The notes below the pieces were generated by a model, which did no database searches, had not been told where the DNA came from, and saw only the letters and a list, made by a program, of their open reading frames with translations. 64,000 nucleotides of DNA from Akkermansia muciniphila (GTDB lineage: Bacteria; Pseudomonadota; Gammaproteobacteria; Burkholderiales; Burkholderiaceae_C). Position numbers and translations under genes: made by a program. The stretch covers positions 62,001 through 126,000 of the forward strand of contig CALQKH020000008.1 of NCBI GenBank assembly GCA_943331105.2, in the 5' to 3' direction. Of the stretch, positions 41,113 to 48,512 are shown in pieces. Within the stretch, counting starts at the first letter, position 1; each line of letters starts with the position of its first letter.

Positions 41113-41502
41113 TTAAGCGCCATTCGCCAGCGCTTCGCGCTCCTGGGCCATGTGCACCCAGTCGACCACTTCGCCGCTGGGTTGGTAGCCTGACACCAGC
41201 TCTTGCAGTTGGCCGCGGATGACCGGGACGTCGTTCACGCTCATGGCGATTTTGAGTGCGTTGAGCTTGCCTTCCAGCTGGGGCCAGCTCAGGTACTGCT
41301 CGTGCGCTTTCATGATGCGTGGGTGCTGGGTCGGCTTGGGGTTGTCGCCAATCAGCAGCTCTTCGTAAAGCTTTTCTCCGGGGCGCAGGCCGGTCACGAC
41401 CAGCTCAATGTCTCCACTGGGGTTCAGCTCATCGCGCACCGTCAGTCCCGACAGCTCAACCATGCGGCGGGCCAGGTCGATGATCTTGACGGGCTGCCCC
41501 GA
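41113..41502 (-). pseudogene. 3' remnant of a CapD/WbpM-type nucleotide-sugar epimerase/dehydratase
   Basis: About 128 codons encode the C-terminal end of a membrane polysaccharide-biosynthesis dehydratase. QPVKIIDLARRMVELSG, GLRPGEKLYEELLIGDNP and HPRIMKAHE are characteristic of the CapD/FlaA1 group. The N-terminal membrane helices and NAD-binding domain are missing. Instead the frame runs into the 5' part of manC, read out of frame. The join is near 41494-41502. No functional dehydratase can be made. Confidence 0.85.
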
Positions 41503-41746
41503 GTTGAATGCCCGCTTCGCGCAATTGCTCAGCGGCCAAGAAGCGATGTTCTTCACCACTGACGATGAATGGCGCTGAGACTTGAATACCGTCTTGGCCC
41601 AATCCAGCCAAGCGCTGGGCGGCTTGCTGAAACAGACTTTCGTTGCCCGTGAGGCACATAAACTGTTTGGGGAAACCCGTGCGAGACAGTGGCCACAAAC
41701 GCGTGCCGGATCCGCCGCAAAGGATGACAGGTGTAACTTGAATCAT
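41497..41746 (-). pseudogene. 5' remnant of mannose-1-phosphate guanylyltransferase (ManC/AlgA)
   Basis: From ATG 41746 about 82 residues match the N-terminus of GDP-mannose pyrophosphorylase. VTPVILCGGSGTRLWPLSR is the nucleotide-binding signature, followed by FPKQFMCLTG and FIVSGEEHRFLAAEQLREAGI. The remaining 400 or so residues are gone; the frame passes into capD sequence out of frame and stops at 41456. The start codon and 5' end look healthy, so the loss may be recent. It is the last gene downstream of the wzz-like gene. Confidence 0.88.
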
Positions 41747-41769
41747 GGGTTGGTCGAGTTTGGCAGGAG

Positions 41770-42945
41770 TCAGGCAGCTCTGCCCACGGCTTTGCGCCAG
41801 CTGGCTTTAAGGGCGGCCATCTTTTGTGCGGATTCGCTGTCTTGGCTGGCGTTACGCAGGGCTTGGCGGATGAATACGAAAAGAAGCAAAGCAAAGCCAG
41901 CGGCCAGGGTGGCGATGATGGCGATCAGGGCCTTCTTGGGTTTGCTCTTGCGCTCGGGCGGCTGGGCAGCGTCGAGCACCTGGATGACGGCGCCTTCGCG
42001 CGATTCGTCCACCTTGGCCATTTCAAACTGGCGGGCAAAGAGTTCGAACAGTGTTTCTTGGTATTTGAATTCGCGGAACTTGGCCACGTAGTCGCCCTGC
42101 CCGGCTGCTGTGGCGGGTTCGTCTTTTTCTTGTTTGGCCAGTTGGGCGCGCAGGTTGGCCAGCTCGGTCATGGCTTGTTTGAAGTCGGGCGCAGTCTCGG
42201 CCAAATAGCCGCGCATGGCGCCCACTTTGACTTCTTGCGCTGTGACTTGGGCCTTGAGTCCCGCCACGGCGGCCAGTGCCGATGTGGGGTTGGATTTGAG
42301 CACGCTGCTGCTCACGCCCGTGGCGCGCAGGGCTTGCTCTGCCTCGGTGAATTTTTCTTTGACTTGGCTGAGCTGCTTTTCAAAGAAGGCACGGCGTTGC
42401 TGAGCCTCGGTCACGGCCAAGCGGGCCAGCAGTTTTTGCAGCTCGTCCACATGGGCGTTGGCCAGGTCGGCCGCAAACTTGGGGTCTTTGTCGTCAATCT
42501 GCACTGTGATGATGCCGTCTTTGCCGCTGGAGGCGCGGGTGTTTTCGGTCAATTCTTTTCGGGTATCGTCTTTGAACTTTTCTTCATAACGCTCTTGCAG
42601 CTTGAAGCGCTCGATCAGCGCGTCTTGCACGCTGTTGCTTTTCATGAAGGCCATGTATTGGTCAGCCGGGCTTTTGAGGCCCGCAGCCGCCCCGGCCAAA
42701 CCACCCAGCCCGCCCAGGCTGGCCAGCATGCTGGCGGCGGCGCTTTGCTGTTGTTGGGGGGGGAGGAATTTGACGGTGGCTGTGAAGGTGGGGGGCACGG
42801 CAAAGCTAATGCCCAATGCGGCCAGGCCCACCACCAGCGGGCCGATGATCAGCAGGCGCAGGTTGTCGACGATGGTTTGCAGCAAGTCAAGCAGGCTGAT
42901 TTCGTCGTCTTCTGCGGTGTCGGGGATGTGTGTGTTGTCGGTCAT
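41770..42945 (-). CDS. Wzz/GumC-type polysaccharide co-polymerase (chain length determinant)
   Basis: This 391-residue inner-membrane protein has the PCP layout. There is a transmembrane helix at about 30-52, a periplasmic region with long coiled coil (about 175-290), and a second helix at about 340-362 followed by a basic tail. The Wzz motif region near the first helix (VPPTFTATVKFLPPQQQQ) and the proline-rich AAQPPERKSKPKK before the second helix are typical. It lacks a tyrosine kinase domain. It would control chain length and couple to the Wza-like pore. It lies between the manC remnant and the HEPN/MNT pair. Confidence 0.85.
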   Translation of the reverse strand: MTDNTHIPDTAEDDEISLLDLLQTIVDNLRLLIIGPLVVGLAALGISFAVPPTFTATVKFLPPQQQQSAAASMLASLGGLGGLAGAAAGLKSPADQYMAFMKSNSVQDALIERFKLQERYEEKFKDDTRKELTENTRASSGKDGIITVQIDDKDPKFAADLANAHVDELQKLLARLAVTEAQQRRAFFEKQLSQVKEKFTEAEQALRATGVSSSVLKSNPTSALAAVAGLKAQVTAQEVKVGAMRGYLAETAPDFKQAMTELANLRAQLAKQEKDEPATAAGQGDYVAKFREFKYQETLFELFARQFEMAKVDESREGAVIQVLDAAQPPERKSKPKKALIAIIATLAAGFALLLFVFIRQALRNASQDSESAQKMAALKASWRKAVGRAA

Positions 42946-42954
42946 GCGTTTGTT

Positions 42955-43428
42955 TCAAAGCAGTTTTTTCAGTTCCAGATATTTCTGGATGGACTTGAAC
43001 GTATCGATGACGTGTTCGGCTTCGGCCGGCAGCATGTTCAGTCGCTCAATGCGAGCCTGAACAACTTCGGGGTAGTGATGCGCGAATTTGTTGCACAGCA
43101 TGGCTGCAGTGCCAAATTCTTCGGCTGAACGAATAGCGCCGAGCTTTTCCATGAGCAGTGTTTTGTCCCGATTGGACTTGTCGCTGATGTCTTCCTGCTC
43201 CAGATAAGCAACGCCCTTGAAGAGCTGCTCCTGGATCATCGTGACACATTGCGAGTAACGCAAGATCAAGGCATCCACGGATTCTTCTTGCTCTTCGCTC
43301 CAATGCTCAACGGTCTCGACATTCACAGGAAAAAGCTGACCGATTTTGCCAAATGAATACGACAGCTTGTCTACCAGCTGTTGACAAGCCTGCAGGCTCT
43401 GTACAAGCAAACGTGTTTCAGGCTTCAC
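42955..43428 (-). CDS. HEPN-domain protein (HepT-like), catalytic arginine apparently lost
   Basis: This 157-residue all-helical protein, with its ATG overlapping the upstream nucleotidyltransferase stop (43425-43428), fits the HEPN partner of MNT/HEPN toxin-antitoxin pairs. HEPN RNases use an R-x4-6-H motif, usually RN-x-x-AH-x-YP. Here the region reads CNKFAHHYP, with C112 where arginine is expected and H117 kept. The codon is TGC, one base from CGC. The protein may therefore be an inactive toxin, or a different arginine may serve. The role otherwise cannot be judged. Confidence 0.68.
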   Translation of the reverse strand: MKPETRLLVQSLQACQQLVDKLSYSFGKIGQLFPVNVETVEHWSEEQEESVDALILRYSQCVTMIQEQLFKGVAYLEQEDISDKSNRDKTLLMEKLGAIRSAEEFGTAAMLCNKFAHHYPEVVQARIERLNMLPAEAEHVIDTFKSIQKYLELKKLL

Positions 43429-43712
43429 AACACAATCCCTGTTTGGCGGGCGATTTGAATAATGTCATGGTCTGGCTCACCCGGAGTTTGCACCAACAGG
43501 TCCACCCGGGTGTCGCACGACACTTGCAATTGCCATTGCGCAGTGAGCTGGGTCTTGAGGTCGATCGGCCGACTGGTGCGCCAGAGCAGATCAATATCGC
43601 CACCTTTGCGCTGGTCATCCACCCTAGAGCCAAACAGCAACACCTCGCCTTGCGGATCAACAGACCGCAGGATACGGGTAATGGTTTGGTGTTCTGCAGG
43701 GGTCAGGCGCAT
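43425..43712 (-). CDS. MNT-type nucleotidyltransferase (MntA-like antitoxin)
   Basis: This 95-residue minimal nucleotidyltransferase has the GS-x9-D-x-D signature intact: G28-S29 (LFGSRVDD) and D39/D41 (GGDIDLL). Family members adenylylate and silence the adjacent HEPN toxin. It is followed with a four-base overlap by the HEPN gene, and preceded by a truncated copy of its own N-terminus (43703-43798). The pair sits inside the polysaccharide export operon, between the Wza-like and Wzz-like genes and in the same direction. Confidence 0.85.
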   Translation of the reverse strand: MRLTPAEHQTITRILRSVDPQGEVLLFGSRVDDQRKGGDIDLLWRTSRPIDLKTQLTAQWQLQVSCDTRVDLLVQTPGEPDHDIIQIARQTGIVL

Positions 43713-43798
43713 TTTTGTTGCTTGAACTGCGCGCCCTCACCCAACACCGCGTGCACGGTGCTTTGGATGGTGTCGATTTGAGCGGGGGTCAGGCGCAT
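43703..43798 (-). pseudogene. Truncated duplicate of the MNT N-terminus
   Basis: A 31-codon frame begins MRLTPAQIDTIQSTVHAVLG, echoing MRLTP-x5-I in the intact MNT gene, and shares ATGCGCCTGACCCC with its start. It then leaves the family at GEGAQFKQQK, before the GS motif, and stops. It looks like the head of a second MNT gene whose body was lost by deletion. It lies between the Wza-like stop and the intact MNT start. Confidence 0.6.
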
Positions 43799-43804
43799 GG
43801 AGGA

Positions 43805-46507
43805 TCAATTTCGCAGTGTACGAATGGCGGCGGCGCCTATGCCCAGATTGCTGAAAATTTGCGTCCAGTCGCGCAGGCCACGGACCAAGAAGTTGTAGCC
43901 AGTTTCGCGGTCCACCTTGGGCGGCACGACCAGCGTGTCGCCAGGCATGATTTTGGTGGACTCAAAATTGCTGAAGAAACCTGTGCGGGTGCGGCTTAAA
44001 ACCGAGCCGTCGGCCCGCAGGATGAAGGCATCGCTGGGTTTGGCGTCTTCTGTCAGGCCTGCGGAGCGGATGAGGTCACCCACTGTTTTACCGGGTTTGT
44101 AGACCAGCACGTTTTCGTTATTGACGCTGCCCACGGCGGCAATGAAGGCGGGCTGGCTGGGCACCAAGAAGGCATCGCCGTCTTCAAGAGGCAGATCGGG
44201 CAGGGACGTCAGGATTTGGCTGGTGGTGGTGCCGGCCGTCGCCGCGCTCATGGTGCGCAGGGGGTCGAGTTCTAGAGAGACACGGCCTTTGCTGCGCAGG
44301 ACCTTGAGACGGTCAATTTGTAATCGCATTTGCTGCTGCTGCTGCTGGATCAAAGCGGGCGACTGCAGGGCCCGCTCGCCCGTCAGGTTGGCGGCCAATG
44401 TGGCGCCAGCGCTTTGCATTTGTGTCTCAAGACGGCGCACCAGTTGGTCCAGGTTTTGTTGCTGCTGTTTGCGCACCGACTCGCGGGTGAATTCGGCGCC
44501 ATACAAATAGGCCTGAGGCGTGACGCCGCCAATGCGGGTGATGATTTGCGCCAGGGTTTCACCCGGCAGGGCTTGGTACAGGCCAGGCGCGACGACTTCG
44601 CCCTCCAGACGGACCACGCGGGTTTGCCTTTCAACGGGCAGGCGCAGTTCGGCGCTGCTCATGATGGTGACGATGTCACCCTCTTGCAGTTCGAGGTTGT
44701 GTGCGGGGTCTTTTTGAACGATGGCTTTGCCCAGGTTGAAGGGGATCAGCTGGGTGCGCAATTCGTTTTTGTTCAGGCGCTCGATGACGGCATAGTCCCA
44801 GTTGATTTGGTCCTGAAAACTGCGCACGCGGTCGGTGACATTGCGCTGCACGCGGGCTTCGCGGTCACGCTGAAGTTGCTGCTCTTGCTCTTGGGGCGTC
44901 AACAGGTTGATGCTGTTGGCCATGCTTGCATTGACAGCTGGATTGTTGTTGAACTGACCGGCTGGCAGACTGGGGTTTTGTGGCCCCATTTGACCGGGGG
45001 CCAAAGCTTGACCTGGCTGACCTGGCTGACCTTGGGGGCCAAACAGGCCAGGTTGGCCAACGAGGTTGTTGCGACTGATGATCTCGGAGGTGAGAGAGAT
45101 GTCTTCTGGCAGTTGCTGGGCCCGATCAAGGGCCTGGATTTGCTCTGGCGTGAAGCCACGGGCGCGCAGTTGGGCAATGCGGTTTTGCACCAAGTCGTTG
45201 CGCCGCTTGAAGAAGTCAGGCGTGAGCAAAGCGGCGCGGTCGGGGATGAGGTCTTGGATGCGCATACCCGGCGTGAATGGGTGGCGCAAGGGCTGGGCTA
45301 TAGCGCCTTGCAAGGTGACCACGTTGCCAAAGGCCTGAATCATGGGCAACAAGGTGATGACATCGCCATCACGAAGCGGCTGGGCCAAGCCTTGGGCGTT
45401 GAGTGCGATGTTTTGAACTTGACGGGGCGCGTTGGCATTTTGAGGGTCAATGCGTTCAAGCAGTGCTTTTTGCGTGCTGGCCAAGGTGGGGAATCCACCA
45501 CCCAAGCTCAGCAGGTTTTGCAGGTTGGTACCTTGCTTCAGTTCATAAATAGCGGCATGGTCCGTGGCACCCGTCAGGGCCACACGGGGGCCGACGGGCG
45601 GGATCATGATGACGTCGCCAGGCTGCAGGGACACGTCTTTGGATTTGTCGCCGCTCACAATGAAGTCGTACAGGTCGAGCGTAGTGACGGTTTGACCGTT
45701 GCGTTTGAGTTCGATGGCGCGCATGCTGCCATTGACACCGGGGCCGCCACTCGCAAAAACGGCGTTGACCAAGGTGGACAAGCTCGTGAGGTTGTAGGTG
45801 CCTGGCTGCTGGGCTTGGCCCACCACAAACACGGTGATGCCGCGCAGTTTGCCCAAAGCGGCATTGACTTGGACGGTGTTAAAGACGGTGGCGATGCGTT
45901 TGCGCAGGGTGTCTTCGAGGTCTTTAACGCGCACACCACTGAGGTTGATGGTGCCTATCTTGGGCAGGTTGATTTGGCCGCTGCGGTCCAAGGTTTGGCT
46001 GCCCGCAAAGTCAACACCACCCCAGATTTGGATGCGAACTTCGTCGCCAGGGCCCAAAACATATTCTGCCGGAGCAGGCGCTGCCGTGTCTGCGGCGTAA
46101 GCCAAGGGGTTTTCAAACAGGCTGCTGCCAAAGTGTGGCAGCAGTTTGCCTGTGCTTTCTTGCACAAAGCGCTGAAACTGGCTGGGTGCTTGGGGTTTGG
46201 CGGGACGGAATTGCACCATAGGGGAGCGCTGCGCGTCTGCTGCACCGATGTCAGGGCGCTGGGGCATGAGGGGAGATGGCACCAGGCCCATTGGGGGCTG
46301 GGCGGGAAGGCCTGTCGCAGCCGGAATAACAGCTGCTGTTCCCGCTGATGTTCCCACTGGTGTTCCCGCTGGGACGCCTGCTGTTGCACCTGTTGGCAGA
46401 CCGAAGGGGAGGTTCTGAGCTTGAGCTTGCCAGCCCCAAAGGGCGAGGCCAACAGCCAAGCATAAGCTGGCTGTTTGACGGTTAAATTCAGGGGTTATAT
46501 TGAGCAT
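43805..46507 (-). CDS. Wza-like polysaccharide export outer-membrane protein, large form
   Basis: This 900-residue secreted protein has a signal peptide (cleavage near AQAQN). A Pro/Gly/Thr-rich region (about 30-90) precedes the Poly_export domain beginning EYVLGPGDEVRIQIWGG (about 150). Several SLBB domains follow (for example VVGQAQQPGTYNLTS, LEGEVVAPGLYQALPGETL, VGSVNNENVLVYKPGKTVGD). A Gln/Pro/Asn-rich insert with GQPGQPGQ lies near 490-540, and a coiled coil near 690-740. It is much longer than E. coli Wza (about 380) and has no lipobox. A C-terminal hydrophobic stretch could insert in the outer membrane. An ops-like element precedes it. Confidence 0.88.
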   Translation of the reverse strand: MLNITPEFNRQTASLCLAVGLALWGWQAQAQNLPFGLPTGATAGVPAGTPVGTSAGTAAVIPAATGLPAQPPMGLVPSPLMPQRPDIGAADAQRSPMVQFRPAKPQAPSQFQRFVQESTGKLLPHFGSSLFENPLAYAADTAAPAPAEYVLGPGDEVRIQIWGGVDFAGSQTLDRSGQINLPKIGTINLSGVRVKDLEDTLRKRIATVFNTVQVNAALGKLRGITVFVVGQAQQPGTYNLTSLSTLVNAVFASGGPGVNGSMRAIELKRNGQTVTTLDLYDFIVSGDKSKDVSLQPGDVIMIPPVGPRVALTGATDHAAIYELKQGTNLQNLLSLGGGFPTLASTQKALLERIDPQNANAPRQVQNIALNAQGLAQPLRDGDVITLLPMIQAFGNVVTLQGAIAQPLRHPFTPGMRIQDLIPDRAALLTPDFFKRRNDLVQNRIAQLRARGFTPEQIQALDRAQQLPEDISLTSEIISRNNLVGQPGLFGPQGQPGQPGQALAPGQMGPQNPSLPAGQFNNNPAVNASMANSINLLTPQEQEQQLQRDREARVQRNVTDRVRSFQDQINWDYAVIERLNKNELRTQLIPFNLGKAIVQKDPAHNLELQEGDIVTIMSSAELRLPVERQTRVVRLEGEVVAPGLYQALPGETLAQIITRIGGVTPQAYLYGAEFTRESVRKQQQQNLDQLVRRLETQMQSAGATLAANLTGERALQSPALIQQQQQQMRLQIDRLKVLRSKGRVSLELDPLRTMSAATAGTTTSQILTSLPDLPLEDGDAFLVPSQPAFIAAVGSVNNENVLVYKPGKTVGDLIRSAGLTEDAKPSDAFILRADGSVLSRTRTGFFSNFESTKIMPGDTLVVPPKVDRETGYNFLVRGLRDWTQIFSNLGIGAAAIRTLRN

Positions 46508-46534
46508 GGGTCTTAGGGTGGTGCGCGGAACGGG

Positions 46535-46546
46535 CAGGCTACCGCA
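46535..46546 (-). promoter_or_regulatory. ops-like element (RfaH recruitment site)
   Basis: On the minus strand, 28 bases before the Wza-like start codon, the sequence is TGCGGTAGCCTG. The E. coli ops consensus is GGCGGTAG-pyrimidine-N-T, so nine of ten defined positions agree. ops pauses RNA polymerase and recruits RfaH. An RfaH-type protein is encoded 2 kb away at 48513-49064. A chance match of this length cannot be excluded without a scan. Confidence 0.55.
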
Positions 46547-46559
46547 GTGCCAGTGGCTG

Positions 46560-46787
46560 CTGGGCAGGGCAACACTGATTAATGCAGGGGACTTGAAATA
46601 TTACAATTTCAACAACCTTATATTGTATCGCTTCAAGTTGACATGAATCTTCTGAAAAAAGAGAACGATCAAAGTCAATACTTTTTTAAAATAGATTTTT
46701 GTTTATAGATTCGTCGAAATACCTTTATTGTGAGTTTCTGATCTGGTCATTGTGGTTTATAAAAATTTATCTATTCAGGGGATATTC
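46560..46787. promoter_or_regulatory. AT-rich divergent promoter region of the polysaccharide locus
   Basis: About 230 bases, markedly richer in A and T than the surroundings, separate the leftward Wza-like gene from the rightward PAP2 gene. They hold several promoter-like boxes, for example TTGACA at 46638-46643, but I cannot assign a defined start for either direction. No gene, tRNA or repeat is visible. The composition would suit a nucleoid-protein-silenced promoter. Confidence 0.45.
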
Positions 46788-47354
46788 ATGTTTACGAATC
46801 AATTTTTGCGATTTTGCAAGTCTGCGGCATGCGTCTTGTCGGCGGCGTGCACCATGGGTGCAGCTTGTGCAGACAACGGCCTGAACTGGAAAAACGGCTC
46901 GGACTTGCTGGCTGTGGGTTTGCCTGCTTTGGCGGCTGGGGCGGCGTGGGGGCAGCAAGACACTGAGGGCATGAAGCAACTGACGCTGACCATGGCGTCG
47001 ACCGTGGGTGCAGCGGAATTGCTCAAACGGACGGTCAAGGCCACCCGGCCCGATGGTTCGGATGACAAGAGCTTTCCGTCTGGCCACACGGCTGTGGCTT
47101 TTGCCGCGGTGCGGTTCATGGACAAGCGTTATGCCCAGCAGGTAGCGCCCTACACGCCTTGGTTGTATGCGGCTGCAGGCCTGACGGGTTTGGCACGTGT
47201 CGAGGCGGACCAACACTATTGGCGCGATGTGGCGGCGGGTGCGGTGCTGGGTTGGGGTGCAGCCACTTGGTGGGCCGAACCGATTCAGGGCGGACAGTTG
47301 AGTGTGTTGCCGTCGCCCCGGGGTTTGGCCATGTTTTGGCAGCGAGGCTGGTGA
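46788..47354 (+). CDS. PAP2-family phosphatase, possibly undecaprenyl-diphosphate phosphatase
   Basis: This 188-residue protein has a signal-like N-terminus and the three PAP2 motifs: K-x6-RP (KRTVKATRP), PSGH (SFPSGHTAVAF) and R-x5-H-x3-D (RVEADQHYWRD). The family dephosphorylates lipid phosphates including undecaprenyl diphosphate. ATG 46788 follows CAGGGGATATTC; the frame is open further upstream without a ribosome site. Its stop overlaps the dgkA start (TGATG), so the two are coupled, suggesting carrier-lipid recycling. Confidence 0.82.
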   Translation: MFTNQFLRFCKSAACVLSAACTMGAACADNGLNWKNGSDLLAVGLPALAAGAAWGQQDTEGMKQLTLTMASTVGAAELLKRTVKATRPDGSDDKSFPSGHTAVAFAAVRFMDKRYAQQVAPYTPWLYAAAGLTGLARVEADQHYWRDVAAGAVLGWGAATWWAEPIQGGQLSVLPSPRGLAMFWQRGW

Positions 47355-47728
47355 TGTCGGCCGGTCTGGGCGCTATTACCTCTATGGTGCGGTCTTTTGG
47401 GCATGCGTTCAGAGGCTTGCGTGTGCTGATGGGGCAGCGCAATGCCAGGGTGCACGCGGTGGCCGCAGTGCTGGTGGTGGCGCTGGGGGCCTGGCTGGAC
47501 TTGAGCCCTTTGGAGTGGGCGGTGGTGTCTTTGGCCATGGCCCTGGTGGTGGGAGCCGAGGCGCTGAACACAGGCATTGAGCTGGCGGTGAACTTGGCAC
47601 AGCCCGAGTGGCATGCCTTGGCACGCGATGCCAAGGATGTGGCGGCAGCCGGGGTGTTGATTTGCAGCTTGGGCGCGGTGGCTGTGGGGGCTTGGGTGTT
47701 GGGACCCAAACTTTGGGCGCTTTTTTAG
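47354..47728 (+). CDS. dgkA: Diacylglycerol/undecaprenol kinase, DgkA family
   Basis: This 124-residue protein has three predicted transmembrane helices and the DgkA active-site pattern: GAEALNTGIELAVNL followed by ARDAKDVAAAGVLI. Family members phosphorylate diacylglycerol or undecaprenol. Beside a PAP2 phosphatase and UppS, an undecaprenol kinase role is attractive but inferred. The start ATG overlaps the PAP2 stop. It converges on uppS, leaving 21 bases. Confidence 0.85.
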   Translation: MSAGLGAITSMVRSFGHAFRGLRVLMGQRNARVHAVAAVLVVALGAWLDLSPLEWAVVSLAMALVVGAEALNTGIELAVNLAQPEWHALARDAKDVAAAGVLICSLGAVAVGAWVLGPKLWALF

Positions 47729-47749
47729 GCGCCGGCTGTGGCCTGTTGG

Positions 47750-48472
47750 TTACAACGGCGCCGAAGAACCAAAACGACGGTCTCGTCCGGCAAACCAGAC
47801 GATGGCTTCTTGCAGGCGAGCGGGCGAAAAGTCGGGCCACAAATCGTCGGTGAAGAACAACTCGGCATAGGCCGCTTGCCAAAGCATGAAGTTGCTGACG
47901 CGTGACTCGCCGCCGGTGCGGATGAGCAGGTCGACCTCTGGCGCGTAGGCGGTGCTGAGGTAGGGCGCCAAGCCTTCTTCGGTGAGGCGTTGCAGGGTTT
48001 GGCCGGGGTGGGCTTCTTGCCAGGCGCGGGTGGCTTGGATCAGGTCCCAGCGGCCACCGTAATTGGCGCACACCGTCAGCGTGATGCGGGTGTTGTTGGC
48101 GGTTTGCGTTTCGGCACGCGCAATCAGGTCTTGCAGCATTGGCGCAAAACGGGTTTTGTCACCCACCACTTTGAGGCGCACGCCGTTTTGGTTCATGTTG
48201 TTGACCTCTTTTTGCAAGTAGGTCATAAACAGGTTCATCAGGCTGGTGACTTCATCGGCAGGGCGTTTCCAGTTTTCGGTACTGAAAGCAAAGATGCTGA
48301 GGTGAGCCACGCCCATGTCGGCACAGGCTTTGACAATGTCGCGAACGCGTTTGGCTCCGGCGGCGTGCCCCACAGCGGCAGGCATGAACTTGTTTTTGGC
48401 CCAACGGCGGTTGCCATCCATGATGATGGCGATGTGCTGCGGCAGTGTGGGGTTGGCAGTTGGGGTAGACAA
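47750..48472 (-). CDS. uppS: Isoprenyl transferase, UppS family
   Basis: This 240-residue cis-prenyltransferase has IAIIMDGNRRWAK near the N-terminus, with the catalytic Asp, and the FSTENWKRP block. It also shows CANYGGRWDLIQA and IRTGGESRVSNFMLWQAAYAELFFTD. It makes undecaprenyl diphosphate. The residue after DGN is Arg instead of the Gly of E. coli UppS. No ATG fits; a TTG at 48472 gives the expected N-terminus MSTPTANPTLPQH. Burkholderiales usually keep their housekeeping uppS beside cdsA and dxr, so this is probably an extra copy tied to the polysaccharide locus (inference). Confidence 0.88.
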   Translation of the reverse strand: MSTPTANPTLPQHIAIIMDGNRRWAKNKFMPAAVGHAAGAKRVRDIVKACADMGVAHLSIFAFSTENWKRPADEVTSLMNLFMTYLQKEVNNMNQNGVRLKVVGDKTRFAPMLQDLIARAETQTANNTRITLTVCANYGGRWDLIQATRAWQEAHPGQTLQRLTEEGLAPYLSTAYAPEVDLLIRTGGESRVSNFMLWQAAYAELFFTDDLWPDFSPARLQEAIVWFAGRDRRFGSSAPL

Positions 48473-48512
48473 GGGCGTTGGCAAGAAATGGGTGTGCTGG
48501 GTTCGTCCGGAC

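Noticed and set aside
45001..45035. Short tandem repeat encoding GQPGQPGQ
   Set aside because: Lies in frame in the Wza-like gene; a low-complexity linker rather than a separate repeat element.
44330..46348. 672-codon plus-strand frame
   Set aside because: Antisense to the Wza-like gene, which has a signal peptide, Poly_export and SLBB motifs.
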